Positions 37,008 to 47,285 of a DNA stretch of 64,000 bases are shown here, in pieces. The notes under the pieces are model-generated. The model was not told the DNA's origin. It made no database searches and saw only the letters and a program-made list of their open reading frames with translations. The stretch is from Mesocricetibacter intestinalis (GTDB lineage Bacteria; Pseudomonadota; Gammaproteobacteria; Enterobacterales; Pasteurellaceae), in NCBI RefSeq assembly GCF_004363295.1, contig NZ_SNYQ01000001.1, positions 124,001 to 188,000 of the forward strand, written 5' to 3'. The position numbers and the translations under genes are program-made. Each line of letters starts with the position of its first letter. The stretch's first letter is position 1.

Positions 37008-37874
37008 CTAGAGTACGAAAAAGTAAAAATAGGCAAAGAAGGGAACCGCCGCAGTTAGGCTATCGATACGATCGAGTACGCCGCCATGTCCGGGGATCAG
37101 CCGCCCGCTGTCTTTTATTCCGCTTTCCCGTTTAAACATACTTTCCGTCAGATCGCCCAAAATAGACACAGCTACAGTGGCGACAGAAAGCAGAATCAGC
37201 GAGAGGGGGGAGTTTACCGAAAACAGCGCTTCGCCCAGGGTTTGAATAAAAATAAAGGCAAAAATACAAGCGGTAACTAAGCCTCCCACGACGCCCTGCC
37301 AGGTTTTTCCCGGTGATACTTTCGGCGCCAGTTTATGCTTACCGAAACGGCGACCGGCGAAATAGGCGCCGCTGTCCGCCGCCCAGACCAGAATAAATAC
37401 ATAAAGCAACAGAATAATGCCCTGATGCGGATTTTGAACGTATTGATTTAGGCGTAACTGTAATACGGCGATAAGAAAGGGAACCAGACTGAAAAAAGCA
37501 AAGATTATTTGCAGCAATAAGGAATGACGCCAAAGTGCGGCGGATTTCGGATAACTTACCACTAACATCAGCGCCGCTGTCCACCAGATAACACCGGTCA
37601 ACAGCAAGGGTTCGGCATAGGTCCGGAATACCCGTCCTGCGTTCAGATAGTCGTTCTGACTGTAGAGCAGCAGGAACAAAAAGGTGGCGGCGATGGCGGT
37701 AGCGACAAAACGCCAGACCGATTGTTTAAAACGGATAAATTGCGTCCATTCCCAGAATGCCAGTATTACGACAATGCCCAAGGTAAGGGCAAAATAATAA
37801 GGAGAAAACAGAAACAATGCGGCGAATACGGCAGCAATAAGAATGAGTGCGGACAAAATGCGTTGTTTAAGCAA
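37008..37874 (-). CDS. cdsA: Phosphatidate cytidylyltransferase
   Basis: A 288-residue multi-pass inner-membrane enzyme making CDP-diacylglycerol from phosphatidic acid and CTP. The CDS signature lies near the C-terminus: SVLGDLTESMFKRESGIKDS-like block followed by LIPGHGGVLDRIDSL, with the metal-binding acidic residues. AADSGAYFAGRRFGKHKL and SPGKTWQG precede it. It follows uppS by 26 bases. Confidence 0.96.
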   Translation of the reverse strand: MLKQRILSALILIAAVFAALFLFSPYYFALTLGIVVILAFWEWTQFIRFKQSVWRFVATAIAATFLFLLLYSQNDYLNAGRVFRTYAEPLLLTGVIWWTAALMLVVSYPKSAALWRHSLLLQIIFAFFSLVPFLIAVLQLRLNQYVQNPHQGIILLLYVFILVWAADSGAYFAGRRFGKHKLAPKVSPGKTWQGVVGGLVTACIFAFIFIQTLGEALFSVNSPLSLILLSVATVAVSILGDLTESMFKRESGIKDSGRLIPGHGGVLDRIDSLTAAVPFFAYFYFFVL

Positions 37875-37900
37875 GGGATTATACCTCTATTCCAATGGTT

Positions 37901-38620
37901 TTATTCGCAACCGCCGAACCGACGCTCACGTTGTTGGTAGGCAAAAATTGCATGATTGAATTTCTTCTCATCAAAATCAGGCCAAAGTACATCGCAAAAA
38001 TATAATTCGGCATATGCAATCTGCCAGAGTAAAAAATTACTGATTCGCTGCTCCCCGCTGGTACGGATTAACAGATCTACCTGAGGCTGATCTTTTGTGA
38101 CAAGATTACGCTGAAAAAGTTCTTCCGTAATCTGAGATATCAGGAGTTTATCCTCTTTTACCTGCTGTGCTATATGGCGGGTCGCTTGAATTATATCCCA
38201 GCAGCCGCCGTAATTAGCGGCGATATTTAGGTTGAGCGCGCTGTTATTTTCGGTCAGTTTTTCGGCATTACGGATTTTTTCCTGTAATTTTTCACTAAAG
38301 CGGGATACATCGCCCAAAATTCTTAATCTGATATTGTTGCGGTGCAGCTTTTTTACTTCCAGATCCAACGCCTGCATAAATAATGTCATCAGGGCGTTTA
38401 CTTCGGGTTCCGGGCGCGCCCAGTTTTCGCTGCTGAAAGCATATAGGGTCAGGGAGTCGATACCGAGCTGACGGGCATAGGATACCGCTTTACGCACGGC
38501 GGAAACGCCGTTTCTATGACCGAAAATCCGCATTTTCCCCTGTTGTTTCGCCCAACGTCCGTTGCCGTCCATAATAATGGCCACATGGCGGGGAAGATTA
38601 TTTAAATCAAGTTCTTTCAT
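37901..38620 (-). CDS. uppS: Undecaprenyl diphosphate synthase
   Basis: A 239-residue cis-prenyltransferase making the C55 lipid carrier for cell-wall and O-antigen synthesis. The N-terminal [13 protein letters not shown] carries the catalytic Asp, and [18 protein letters not shown] is the C-terminal signature. It follows dxr on the same strand. Confidence 0.97.
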   Translation of the reverse strand: MKELDLNNLPRHVAIIMDGNGRWAKQQGKMRIFGHRNGVSAVRKAVSYARQLGIDSLTLYAFSSENWARPEPEVNALMTLFMQALDLEVKKLHRNNIRLRILGDVSRFSEKLQEKIRNAEKLTENNSALNLNIAANYGGCWDIIQATRHIAQQVKEDKLLISQITEELFQRNLVTKDQPQVDLLIRTSGEQRISNFLLWQIAYAELYFCDVLWPDFDEKKFNHAIFAYQQRERRFGGCE

Positions 38621-38636
38621 TTCTTATTATATTTTG

Positions 38637-38645
38637 ACCGCACTT
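38637..38645 (-). repeat. DNA uptake signal core
   Basis: Exact AAGTGCGGT on the minus strand in the dxr-uppS gap. Confidence 0.85.
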
Positions 38646-38748
38646 TATCAGCTGCGACGACTATAGCATAATTTATCGGGCGCAGGCTATGCTTAGATAT
38701 TATTTTAGCCCCGCTGAGGGAACGGCGGGCGCGTTACTAACGGTTCGT

Positions 38749-39945
38749 TTAATATTTGGCTATCAGTTCATGGGCGAATCTGCGTGCCTGTGAATCCAGC
38801 GCCAATACATCATCCACGGAGGTAATGTTGCGGGCAGGGATAGCTTCCACCGTACGGCGATTTAGCAACGCGATATCATTAAATGCAATGCGACCTTGCA
38901 GGAAGGCCTCCACATTGATTTCATTGGCCGCATTCATGGCGGTAGTGGCGTACTGTCCCGCCTTAAAAGCCTCTATGGCCAGTTTTAGACAAGGGTAACG
39001 TTCTTCCTCCGGCGCCATAAAAGTCAGTCCGTTTAGGCGGTAGAAATCCAGCGCTTCAACGCCGGAAGGTATACGCTGCGGATAAGCCATGGCTTCGGCG
39101 ATTGGCGTACGCATATCCGGGTTGCCCATTTGGGCGATAACGGAACCGTCAATATAACGCACCATCGAATGAATAACCGATTGCGGGTGAATGATTACTT
39201 CCATTTCTTCGGCACCGGCATTGAACAGCCAGCGGGCTTCTATGTACTCTAATCCCTTATTCATCATTGTTGCCGAATCTACGGAGATTTTTTTACCCAT
39301 AGACCAGTTGGGGTGCGCTACCGCTTGCTCGGGGGTAATCTGTGCGAAGTCTTCCAAGGGCATAGTGCGGAAGGGGCCGCCGGAGCCGGTTAGAACGATT
39401 TTACTGATACCTAATTCGGCCAGAGGGCAGAAGCCGATTTTTTGCTGCGCTTCGGGCGGAAGGGATTGAAAGATGGCATTGTGTTCGCTGTCTACCGGCA
39501 GTAAACAGGCCTGATGACGGCGTACCGCATCAATAAACAACTGCCCGCAAGTAACCAGACTTTCCTTATTGGCGAGTAGAACCCGTTTACCAGCTTGAAC
39601 TGCAGCCAGGGTAGGCAACAGTCCGGCGGCGCCCACAATCGCTGCCATTACCTGATCCGCCTCCGGATGCGCCGCTAATTGGCAAATGGCTTCATCACCG
39701 GATAATACCTGGGTTTGGCTGGCGTAACTCTTCAGATTTTGCGCCAGTTGTTTGGCCGCGACAGGATCGGATAATGCGGCAAAATGCGGCTGATATTGCA
39801 GACATTGTGCGGTCATCCGTTCGACGTTTTTACCGCCCGCAAGGGCAAAAACACGGTAATGTTCGGGATTATGCTCAATAACGGAAAGGGTACTGCGGCC
39901 GATTGAACCTGTGGAGCCAAGAATGACGATATTTTGTTTTTGCAT
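38749..39945 (-). CDS. dxr: 1-deoxy-D-xylulose 5-phosphate reductoisomerase
   Basis: A 398-residue NADPH enzyme, the committed step of the MEP isoprenoid pathway and the fosmidomycin target. The N-terminal [13 protein letters not shown] binds [14 protein letters not shown] and [12 protein letters not shown] hold the metal and substrate residues. It lies in the conserved pyrH-frr-dxr-uppS-cdsA order and supplies precursors to UppS. Confidence 0.97.
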   Translation of the reverse strand: MQKQNIVILGSTGSIGRSTLSVIEHNPEHYRVFALAGGKNVERMTAQCLQYQPHFAALSDPVAAKQLAQNLKSYASQTQVLSGDEAICQLAAHPEADQVMAAIVGAAGLLPTLAAVQAGKRVLLANKESLVTCGQLFIDAVRRHQACLLPVDSEHNAIFQSLPPEAQQKIGFCPLAELGISKIVLTGSGGPFRTMPLEDFAQITPEQAVAHPNWSMGKKISVDSATMMNKGLEYIEARWLFNAGAEEMEVIIHPQSVIHSMVRYIDGSVIAQMGNPDMRTPIAEAMAYPQRIPSGVEALDFYRLNGLTFMAPEEERYPCLKLAIEAFKAGQYATTAMNAANEINVEAFLQGRIAFNDIALLNRRTVEAIPARNITSVDDVLALDSQARRFAHELIAKY

Positions 39946-39980
39946 AGTAACGAGCGTCTTCTGTTGCTGAGGGGAATAAC

Positions 39981-40009
39981 GGCAAAAGACGCAGTATAAC
40001 TGCGTCTTT
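39981..40009 (-). terminator. Hairpin between frr and dxr
   Basis: AAAGACGCAGT and ACTGCGTCTTT form an 11-bp stem with a 3-base loop. On the minus strand four T follow. It would end or attenuate transcription after frr. Confidence 0.7.
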
Positions 40010-40033
40010 GATTAGCATTCGAAAAGCGAAGGA

Positions 40034-40591
40034 TTAAAAATCCATCAGTTCTTTTTCTTTATCGGCGAGAACTTCATCGACTTTTTTGATAAAGCTGTCG
40101 GTGATTTTCTGGATTTCATCTTGCGCTTTTCGCTCTTCGTCTTCGCTGATTTCTTTGTCTTTTAATAAGGCTTTGATTTTATCATTGGCATCGCGACGGA
40201 CGTTACGGATAGCTACTTTACCTTGCTCTCCTTCGCCTTTAACGATTTTAATTAAATCTCTGCGTCGTTCTTCCGTTAACGGCGGGAGCGGAACACGAAT
40301 TGTGGTCCCGGCGGAAGATGGGTTCAGCCCTAAATCGGAAGTTAAAATCGCTTTTTCCACCGCACTTATTAAAGAACGATCAAATACGGTTACGGCCAGG
40401 GTTCTTGCATCTTCGGCAACGACGTTGGCTAACTGGCGTAATGGTGTCGCGGCACCATAATATTCCACCTGAATGGCGTCTAATAAACTCGGCTGAGCGC
40501 GACCGGTACGAATTTTTGCAATATGCCCGCGTAATGCTTCCAGGCTTTTCTCCATCCGATCCTGCGTATCTTTTTTGATTTGATTAATCAT
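40034..40591 (-). CDS. frr: Ribosome recycling factor
   Basis: A 185-residue, tRNA-shaped protein that splits post-termination ribosomes together with EF-G. The [11 protein letters not shown] block near residue 30 and the [12 protein letters not shown] and [15 protein letters not shown] segments are standard. It is downstream of pyrH, and a hairpin lies between it and dxr. Confidence 0.97.
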   Translation of the reverse strand: MINQIKKDTQDRMEKSLEALRGHIAKIRTGRAQPSLLDAIQVEYYGAATPLRQLANVVAEDARTLAVTVFDRSLISAVEKAILTSDLGLNPSSAGTTIRVPLPPLTEERRRDLIKIVKGEGEQGKVAIRNVRRDANDKIKALLKDKEISEDEERKAQDEIQKITDSFIKKVDEVLADKEKELMDF

Positions 40592-40674
40592 TCTTTATTC
40601 CTTTTTATTGAGCTCGTCTTATTTCGCTTGTCAGTGGGCGATTTTACCGAATTTTACGGCTTTTTCCCAGTTTT

Positions 40675-41391
40675 TCATTCACAAATAATCGTACCTTCGG
40701 TTTCACCCAAAATTACATTACGTAAGGCACCGGCTTTTCCCATATTGAATACGCGAATCGGCATTCCATGATCGCGAGCCAGCGTGAAGGCCGCCAAATC
40801 CATCACTTGCAGCTCTTTATCAATAACTTCCGCATAAGTGAGTCGGTTAAATAGTTCGGCGTCGGCATATTTGGCCGGATCCCGGTCATAAACGCCGTCT
40901 ACTTTAGTCGCTTTTAATACTACGTCCGCTTCGATTTCAATACCGCGCAGGCAGGCGGCGGAATCTGTTGTAAAGAAAGGGCTGCCGGTACCCGCCGAAA
41001 ATATTACCACCCGTTTTTCGCGCAGCATTTTAATCGCTTCGGACCAGTTATAAGTATCACAGATACCGTTCAGCTGAAAGGCGGACATCAGTTTGGCATT
41101 AACATCGGCGCGGTGCAAGGCATCACGCATTGCCAGACCGTTCATTACTGTTGCCAGCATTCCCATATGATCGCCCACCACTCGGTTCATACCGGCTTTC
41201 GCCAGTTTTGCGCCGCGGAACAGGTTACCACCACCGATTACTACGCCCACTTCCACACCCAGTTCGACCAACTCTTTAATTTCCAGTGCCATGCGATCCA
41301 GAATCGAAGGATCAATACCGAATCCTTCATCGCCCTGTAAGGCTTCACCGCTAAGTTTAAGTAGAATGCGTTTATAAATCGGTTTGCTCAT
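40675..41391 (-). CDS. pyrH: UMP kinase
   Basis: A 238-residue amino-acid-kinase-fold enzyme making UDP from UMP and [17 protein letters not shown] at the start, [12 protein letters not shown] and [19 protein letters not shown] are conserved. In E. coli it follows tsf directly; here a plus-strand gene lies between them, so pyrH starts its own transcription unit with frr. Confidence 0.97.
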   Translation of the reverse strand: MSKPIYKRILLKLSGEALQGDEGFGIDPSILDRMALEIKELVELGVEVGVVIGGGNLFRGAKLAKAGMNRVVGDHMGMLATVMNGLAMRDALHRADVNAKLMSAFQLNGICDTYNWSEAIKMLREKRVVIFSAGTGSPFFTTDSAACLRGIEIEADVVLKATKVDGVYDRDPAKYADAELFNRLTYAEVIDKELQVMDLAAFTLARDHGMPIRVFNMGKAGALRNVILGETEGTIICE

Positions 41392-41581
41392 TTTTTTACC
41401 CCTTCAAGGATTCGGACATAAAATTGCGGCTATTATAAAGGATCAGCCGGCGGCTGAAAATAGCCGGCCATGATTTGGCGCAAGCTTCTAGATGGTTAGG
41501 ATAAAATTTTGTACAATGCGCAATCATATTTGTGGCGGCCCTCGGGCTGCGGAGAATTTGCCGAATAAGCAAGGGAAAAAA

Positions 41582-43147
41582 GTGTCATTTCAGAAAGAAA
41601 AATCTTGGCTTGCTAAGTTAGTATACGGCCTTGTCGCCCTACTATGTCTTTATGCGGCGAGCCGGCTAATGTTAATGGGAAGCGGTTTTTATGCCCGTCC
41701 CGAGTGGCGGGATATTGTATTATTATCTTTGCTGATCCTTATGTTTAACAGCTCGCGTAAACTGTTTTACTGGCTGCTGCTTCCCTTTGTGTGCGTATAT
41801 GCGGTTTACACCCCGGTGGGATTAACCTTTGGTGCGCCTTCATATCAATATATTGCTTCCGTTTTTGCCACGGATTTAAGCGAAAGCCGGGAATTCCTTT
41901 CTCAGCTTCCCCTGGTTAATTATGCTGCGGCGCTGGCAATAATTCTCTGCTTGTTGCTGTTTCGTCAATGTACGCAACGAGGCGGGATTTTTTTACATAA
42001 AAATAAAGTGTTTTTGGCCGCAATAACGGTATTTGTTTTGTTTCCTCAGGCGCCGTTTAAATTCGTCAGGGAAAGTTATCAGGCCGGCTTACAGGTAAAG
42101 AATGAATTGCAGCGTTTGAATAATATGACCATCGCAAGCCGTTGGGGCCAGTCCGCATTAAATGAGGATTCCCGCTATGAGGATTATGTGTTGGTTATCG
42201 GTGAGAGTGCGCGTAAAGATTATCATCATGCTTATGGTTATGAAACGGAAAATACTCCCTTTATGAGTACTGCGCCCGTTACTCTGGTAGACGGCTTGCA
42301 CGCGGGCGGTACCAATACCATCGCTTCGTTGAAGCTGATGCTGACTAAACCGGATACGCAAACATGGGAAGGGGATTATTCGCTCAATTTGATTGATCTG
42401 GTGAAGTCGGCGGGGATTAAAACCTACTGGATCTCGAATCAGGGTTATATGGGGCAGTTTGATACGCCGATTTCAGCGATTGCCAATAAAAGCGATGAGA
42501 AAATTTTTCTGAAATCGGGCGACTCTTTTAATGGAAATATCAGCGATTTCGAGTTATTGCCGAAATTCGCACAGGTACTTGAGCAACCGGTGCGGCATAA
42601 GCGTTTTATCGTATTGCATTTATACGGCTCCCATCCTATCAGTTGCGACCGGCTGACGGATTATGCAAAGATCTTTAATGATTATGAGATCGATAAAAAA
42701 TACTTTAATGTTAACTGTTATATTTCGTCCATTAAAAAAACCGATGAAATGTTGCAGCGGGTATATGAGCTTTTACTGAAAAATCAGGCGAAAAAACACC
42801 GCTCTTTTTCCATGATTTACTTTTCCGACCACGGATTGGCGCATCAGATTACGGAAGACAGTATCGCAATTCACAACAGTAGCGGTAAAAGCAAACGTCA
42901 TTATGATGTACCTTTGTTTAAAATTTCCAGCGACAGCAGTAAAAGAGAAGTGGACAGAGTGTTTAAATCCGGCTTGAATTTCACCGATGCCATCGGCAAA
43001 TGGGTGGGAATCCGTAATCCCCGTTTAAACCCGCAGGCGGATTTATTCAATCATCAGCCGGATCCTGATGATTATGGGTTGCGGCAACGGATTGAACAGA
43101 TGCAGGTTGCCGATGATCCGGCGGTTGTTATTCCGCACGCCAAATAA
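41582..43147 (+). CDS. Phosphoethanolamine transferase-like membrane enzyme (sulfatase fold)
   Basis: About 521 residues if the GTG at 41582 (site AAGGG before it) is used; the frame is open to 41492 but those 30 codons look non-coding. About four or five N-terminal membrane segments are followed by a periplasmic alkaline-phosphatase/sulfatase domain. Visible metal or catalytic elements are VIGESARKDYHHAYGY, the Thr of GGTNTIASLKLML, HLYGSHP and YFSDHGLAH. The EptA/CptA/YhbX family moves phosphoethanolamine to lipopolysaccharide or glycans; the acceptor is unknown. It separates tsf from pyrH on the opposite strand. Confidence 0.82.
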   Translation: MSFQKEKSWLAKLVYGLVALLCLYAASRLMLMGSGFYARPEWRDIVLLSLLILMFNSSRKLFYWLLLPFVCVYAVYTPVGLTFGAPSYQYIASVFATDLSESREFLSQLPLVNYAAALAIILCLLLFRQCTQRGGIFLHKNKVFLAAITVFVLFPQAPFKFVRESYQAGLQVKNELQRLNNMTIASRWGQSALNEDSRYEDYVLVIGESARKDYHHAYGYETENTPFMSTAPVTLVDGLHAGGTNTIASLKLMLTKPDTQTWEGDYSLNLIDLVKSAGIKTYWISNQGYMGQFDTPISAIANKSDEKIFLKSGDSFNGNISDFELLPKFAQVLEQPVRHKRFIVLHLYGSHPISCDRLTDYAKIFNDYEIDKKYFNVNCYISSIKKTDEMLQRVYELLLKNQAKKHRSFSMIYFSDHGLAHQITEDSIAIHNSSGKSKRHYDVPLFKISSDSSKREVDRVFKSGLNFTDAIGKWVGIRNPRLNPQADLFNHQPDPDDYGLRQRIEQMQVADDPAVVIPHAK

Positions 43148-43173
43148 CTGGGCACAGATATTTCGACCCCTAT

Positions 43174-43203
43174 AAAAAAACCGGATCCAAGATCCGGTTT
43201 TTC
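43174..43203. terminator. Bidirectional terminator between the PEtN-transferase gene and tsf
   Basis: CCGGATC and GATCCGG with a 3-base loop, flanked by AAAAAAA and TTTTT. It serves the two convergent genes. Confidence 0.88.
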
Positions 43204-43218
43204 TTTTGATTATTAGGA

Positions 43219-44067
43219 TTAAGCTTTAGTCATTGCAGCGACTTCGGCGGCGAAATCCGCTTCCACTTTCTCGATGCCTTCACCGACTTCCATACGGATA
43301 AAGTTAGCAACGGAGGCACCTTTTTCTTGCAACAGTTCACCAACGGTTTTGCTCGGATCCATAACAAACGGCTGGCCTGTCAGGGATACTTCGCCGGTGA
43401 ATTTCTTCATGCGGCCTTCAACCATTTTTTCTGCGATTTCGCGAGGTTTGCCGGACTGCATTGCGATATCCACTTGAATTTGACGTTCATGTTCAACCAC
43501 ATTGGCCGGTACGTCGCTTGGATTCACATATTCAGGGCGGCTTGCCGCAACGTGCATTGCAACATGTTTAACCAGTTCCGCATCGGCGTTGCTGGCGGCA
43601 ACCAATACGCCGATTTTTGCGCCGTGCAGGTAGGAACCGACGACATCGCCGCTAATTGCGGCAACGCGGCGAATATTCATATTTTCACCGATTTTCGCCA
43701 CTAAGGCCGCACGTTTTTCTTCAAACTGTGATTTTAACGCATCGATATCGGCGATTTTATTTGCCAGGGCATAATCTGCGATTTCGTTTGCTAAAGCAAG
43801 GAAACCGGAATCTTTTGCAACGAAGTCGGTTTCGCAGTTCATTTCAACCACAACACCGTAGCCTTCTTCAACGCGTGCGATAATTACACCTTCGGCTGCT
43901 ACGCGTCCGGCTTTTTTCGCTGCTTTGGCCTGGCCGGATTTACGCATATTATCGATAGCTAATTCAATATCGCCGTTCGCTTCGACCAATGCTTTTTTAC
44001 ATTCCATCATACCTGCGCCGGTGCGGTCGCGCAGTTCTTTTACCAATGATGCTGTGATTTCAGCCAT
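43219..44067 (-). CDS. tsf: Translation elongation factor Ts
   Basis: A 282-residue nucleotide-exchange factor for EF-Tu. The start [20 protein letters not shown] with KKAL behind it and the TDFVAKD motif near residue 80 are diagnostic. The ATG at 44067 follows AGAGGAC; the frame runs 17 codons further but without homology. It follows rpsB after a 172-base gap with an attenuator. Confidence 0.98.
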   Translation of the reverse strand: MAEITASLVKELRDRTGAGMMECKKALVEANGDIELAIDNMRKSGQAKAAKKAGRVAAEGVIIARVEEGYGVVVEMNCETDFVAKDSGFLALANEIADYALANKIADIDALKSQFEEKRAALVAKIGENMNIRRVAAISGDVVGSYLHGAKIGVLVAASNADAELVKHVAMHVAASRPEYVNPSDVPANVVEHERQIQVDIAMQSGKPREIAEKMVEGRMKKFTGEVSLTGQPFVMDPSKTVGELLQEKGASVANFIRMEVGEGIEKVEADFAAEVAAMTKA

Positions 44068-44144
44068 TTTATTGTCCTCTAATATACTTGGGATTAAATA
44101 CGTCGGGTTTAACAACACAACGCATTTGCTCGGATAAACTTAAT

Positions 44145-44173
44145 AAAAAAACAGGGTGCTTTTAAGCCCCCTG
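44145..44173 (-). terminator. Attenuator-type terminator between rpsB and tsf
   Basis: On the minus strand CAGGG and CCCTG form a 5-bp stem with a 12-base loop followed by seven T. The short stem suggests partial termination, so tsf would be made at a lower level than rpsB. Confidence 0.6.
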
Positions 44174-44239
44174 CCAATGAATTAATCACTGTAATTAAAT
44201 AAGGGCTTGCGCCGCTCATACCGAAACCGGAATGCGGGA

Positions 44240-44965
44240 TTATTCCGCAGTTTCTTCGGCAAATTTTTCTTCAGCTACGATTTCCTGAGAACGGCCTTCT
44301 TTAATTGCCGCTGCAGCTGCAGACAGATATAACTGAATTGCGCGAGTCGCATCATCGTTACCTGGGATAACGAAATTAACGCCGTCCGGGCTGGAGTTGG
44401 TATCAACAATGGCGAATACCGGGATACCCAGATTGTTCGCTTCTTTGATCGCGATATGTTCATAGTCCGCACCGATAACGAATAATGCGTCAGGCAGACC
44501 GGCCATATCTTTAATACCGCCAAGACTTAATTCAAGTTTTTCCATTTCGCGGGTACGCATCAAAGCTTCTTTTTTAGTCAGCTTATCAAAAGTACCGTCC
44601 TGAGACTGAGTTTCTAAATCTTTCAGACGTTTGATTGACTGACGAACTGTTTTCCAGTTGGTGAGCATACCGCCTAACCAACGGTGATTTACATAGTACT
44701 GCTGACAATCTACGGCTGCGGCTTGAACGGCTTCCGTGGCTGCACGTTTGGTACCGACGAATAATACTTTACCGTTATTGCTTGCGATACGAGTTAATTC
44801 AGCTAAGGCTTCATTAAACAGCGGAAGAGTTTTTTCCAGGTTAATGATATGTACGCCGTTGCGCGGACCATAAATGAAAGGTTTCATTTTTGGATTCCAG
44901 TAACGGGTTTGGTGTCCGAAGTGAACGCCTGCCTGAAGCATATCGCGCATTGAAACTTGTGCCAT
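44240..44965 (-). CDS. rpsB: 30S ribosomal protein S2
   Basis: A 241-residue ribosomal protein. [25 protein letters not shown]-type start and [17 protein letters not shown] are standard S2 sequence. It is preceded by a structured leader expected to bind S2, and followed by the attenuator and tsf. Confidence 0.98.
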   Translation of the reverse strand: MAQVSMRDMLQAGVHFGHQTRYWNPKMKPFIYGPRNGVHIINLEKTLPLFNEALAELTRIASNNGKVLFVGTKRAATEAVQAAAVDCQQYYVNHRWLGGMLTNWKTVRQSIKRLKDLETQSQDGTFDKLTKKEALMRTREMEKLELSLGGIKDMAGLPDALFVIGADYEHIAIKEANNLGIPVFAIVDTNSSPDGVNFVIPGNDDATRAIQLYLSAAAAAIKEGRSQEIVAEEKFAEETAE

Positions 44966-44980
44966 TATATTTTTCCTTTT

Positions 44981-45051
44981 AGTTGGGGTTTTGCCTCCAC
45001 ATACCAGATAAATCGACCGTTTGGCACCCCGATTTACCCCTTGGGTATGTG
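44981..45051 (-). promoter_or_regulatory. S2 autoregulatory leader (t44/rpsB leader type)
   Basis: On the minus strand CACATACC (45051-45044) pairs perfectly with GGTATGTG (45005-44998). GGGGT and ACCCC segments lie so that a pseudoknot is possible, and GTGGAGGCAAAACCCCAACT is the conserved end of the gamma-proteobacterial rpsB leader. Such leaders let excess S2 repress its own translation. I rely on memory of the family; no alignment was run. Confidence 0.65.
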
Positions 45052-45115
45052 TGTGATATATGATGTTTTAACGATTATTCTGCAAAGACAAAATAACGCT
45101 GCGTTTTATACCATA

Positions 45116-45124
45116 AAGTGCGGT
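45116..45124 (+). repeat. DNA uptake signal core
   Basis: Exact AAGTGCGGT upstream of the rpsB leader. Confidence 0.85.
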
Positions 45125-45214
45125 CGAAAACCAGAAAATTTTTTATAAAAACGCGGTTGCGGGGGAGTTGAGCTGCGCGGATGCCGGCGATGGGAGAATA
45201 ACTCGCAGGAGATA

Positions 45215-45238
45215 AAAACCTCCGCAAGCGGAGGTTTT
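45215..45238 (-). terminator. Terminator after ppiD
   Basis: AAAACCTCCGC and GCGGAGGTTTT form an 11-bp stem with a 2-base nominal loop (the real loop will be larger); on the minus strand it ends in TTTTATC. It lies 13 bases beyond the ppiD stop. Confidence 0.82.
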
Positions 45239-45251
45239 CTGGATATTACTT

Positions 45252-47129
45252 TTAGTTATCGTCGGCGCGTCGCATAAAGTCTTCGTTGATTTCGATTTTC
45301 GCTTTATTGCGCAGAGATTTCAGCAGATTCGCCTGTAAATTTACCTGCTGCGCCAGCCGAGCCTGTTGTTCGAACTGTTGGCGTTCTTCGGCGCTCAGTT
45401 TGCCTTCATGAACTTTATCCAGTGCGATAACCACTACATCGCCATTACCGGTTTGAGCCGCCTGATAAACGCTTTTACCCTCTGCCGGCAGCGGCATGGC
45501 GAAGATAACATTATTCAATACCGGATCGTTATTTTGTGCGTAACCCCAACTTTGAGCGGCACCGAATTTCAATCCGTTCGGGGTTTTGTCCGGATGCTGA
45601 GATAATTGCTGAACCGCATTTTGAGCCTGTGCAAGTACCGCAGATTCCGCTTTTTGACGTTTCAAATAGGTTTCAATATCCGCTTTGGCATCTTCCAAAG
45701 TGCGGGTGGTTTCCGCTTTATGCTCCAATACGCGTACCACGATGGAATGCTGCTCTCCTACGTTAATCGCTTCGGAATTCATTCCGCCTTGGGAAATATC
45801 GGAATTAAAAATTGCGTTTGCCACCGAAGGGAAATTAAGTTCCTGCGGAATTTCGCTACGTGAGAAATAACCGGTTTCGCGGATTTCCAGATTAGCCGCC
45901 TGTGCCGCCGGCTGTAGGGATTCCGGATTTTCAAACGCTTTTTCGGCCACATTTTTCTCAATGGCGTAGAATTTGCTGTTGATTAATTCCTGACGGATTG
46001 TCTGGGCAATTTGTTCTTTCACGGCAGCCAAGGGTTGAACTTCGCCGCCTTTACGTTCCAACACCTTGATAATATGGTAGTTACCGTCGATTTGTTGCGG
46101 GCGGCTATACTCATCGACCGCTAATTCCAATGCGGCATTTTCAAAAGCTTTAGGAAGATCGCCGCTGCTCAGCCAACCTAAATCGCCGCCGTTTGCTGCG
46201 GAAGGTTTATCCTCGGATTTTTCTTTTGCCAGTGCGGCAAATTCGGTACCTTGTTGTAAAGCCTGATAGGCGGCTTCCGCATCCTTAAGATGCGTGAATT
46301 GAATATGGGCGAGATGCTGTTGACCTTTGACAAACAGAGATTTGTTATCCTGATAATATTGCTGAATTTCCACGTCCGTTACTTTGACGGATTTTGCTAT
46401 GGACTGTCCGTTCAAATCAAGATATTGGACTTTAACCTGCTCCGGAAGCAAAAATGCCGCCTTATTGGCATTATAATAGTCTTCTATTTCCTGTTCGCTG
46501 ACAGCCTGCTTTGCAATTTCGTCTTTCAGCGGGAAAGGCGCAAGGCGGATATCGCGCTGTTGGAAGTATAATTTAATCAACTCGTCCTGTTGTTTGGCGA
46601 TTTCAAAGTCGGTTTCGGCCAATCCTTCCTGCAGCTGGGATAAGCGTATTCCTTCACGTACGTAGGCAGCGTATTGATCCGGGGTCATTTCATTGCTACG
46701 CAGCAGTTGTTGGTAGAGGTTGTTGTCGAATTTACCCTGAGTTTGAAATTCCGGTGAATTGACGATATAGCGTTTAATACTTTCGTCATCGGCGGATAAT
46801 TGCAATTCGTCGGTATATTGGCGTAATAATTCCTGATCAATAAGCCGGTTCAATACTCTGCTTTTGATTTGTTCGGTAAACTCCGGGGTATTGGCGATTG
46901 CACTGAAATTCGCCCCGTACAATTCGCTGAGTCGTTGATATTCCTGATTATATTGGCGCTGAAACACCTGTTGGGATATTTCTTCGCCGTTTACTTTTGC
47001 CGCGGAATTGTCTGCGGTCGCCATAAGATAACCGGCGGTACCGCTCATTACGAATGCGACGGAAATCAGACCGAATAATATTTTGGCCATAATATTATTC
47101 GATGCGCCGTGGAGTTTTTCCATTACCAT
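45252..47129 (-). CDS. ppiD: Membrane-anchored periplasmic chaperone/peptidyl-prolyl isomerase PpiD
   Basis: A 625-residue protein with an N-terminal anchor (ILFGLISVAFVMSGTAGYLM, about 17-36), a SurA-like chaperone domain and a parvulin domain (about 255-345, including HIQFTHLKDAEAAY and GGDLGWLSSGDLP). It acts at the SecYEG exit on nascent envelope proteins. I use the ATG at 47129 because the homologous E. coli protein starts just before the anchor; an ATG two codons later is equal, and the open frame to 47249 is rejected. It follows lon on the same strand. Confidence 0.92.
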   Translation of the reverse strand: MVMEKLHGASNNIMAKILFGLISVAFVMSGTAGYLMATADNSAAKVNGEEISQQVFQRQYNQEYQRLSELYGANFSAIANTPEFTEQIKSRVLNRLIDQELLRQYTDELQLSADDESIKRYIVNSPEFQTQGKFDNNLYQQLLRSNEMTPDQYAAYVREGIRLSQLQEGLAETDFEIAKQQDELIKLYFQQRDIRLAPFPLKDEIAKQAVSEQEIEDYYNANKAAFLLPEQVKVQYLDLNGQSIAKSVKVTDVEIQQYYQDNKSLFVKGQQHLAHIQFTHLKDAEAAYQALQQGTEFAALAKEKSEDKPSAANGGDLGWLSSGDLPKAFENAALELAVDEYSRPQQIDGNYHIIKVLERKGGEVQPLAAVKEQIAQTIRQELINSKFYAIEKNVAEKAFENPESLQPAAQAANLEIRETGYFSRSEIPQELNFPSVANAIFNSDISQGGMNSEAINVGEQHSIVVRVLEHKAETTRTLEDAKADIETYLKRQKAESAVLAQAQNAVQQLSQHPDKTPNGLKFGAAQSWGYAQNNDPVLNNVIFAMPLPAEGKSVYQAAQTGNGDVVVIALDKVHEGKLSAEERQQFEQQARLAQQVNLQANLLKSLRNKAKIEINEDFMRRADDN

Positions 47130-47234
47130 AGTTAAGATGCGTCCTATATTGATTGAAATGTTCCGCATTATAATCGAAACGCAGCGGCTTTGCATATCAA
47201 AATTCGGGACCGCAGGCCCATAGATTGCCGCAGA

Positions 47235-47270
47235 TAAAAATATCGGCACAGAGTTTTCCGTGCCGATATT
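47235..47270 (-). terminator. Terminator after lon
   Basis: AATATCGGCAC and GTGCCGATATT form an 11-bp stem with a 10-base loop, followed on the minus strand by TTTTATC. It begins 16 bases past the lon stop. Confidence 0.85.
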
Positions 47271-47285
47271 GATTTAGCCCTGTAC

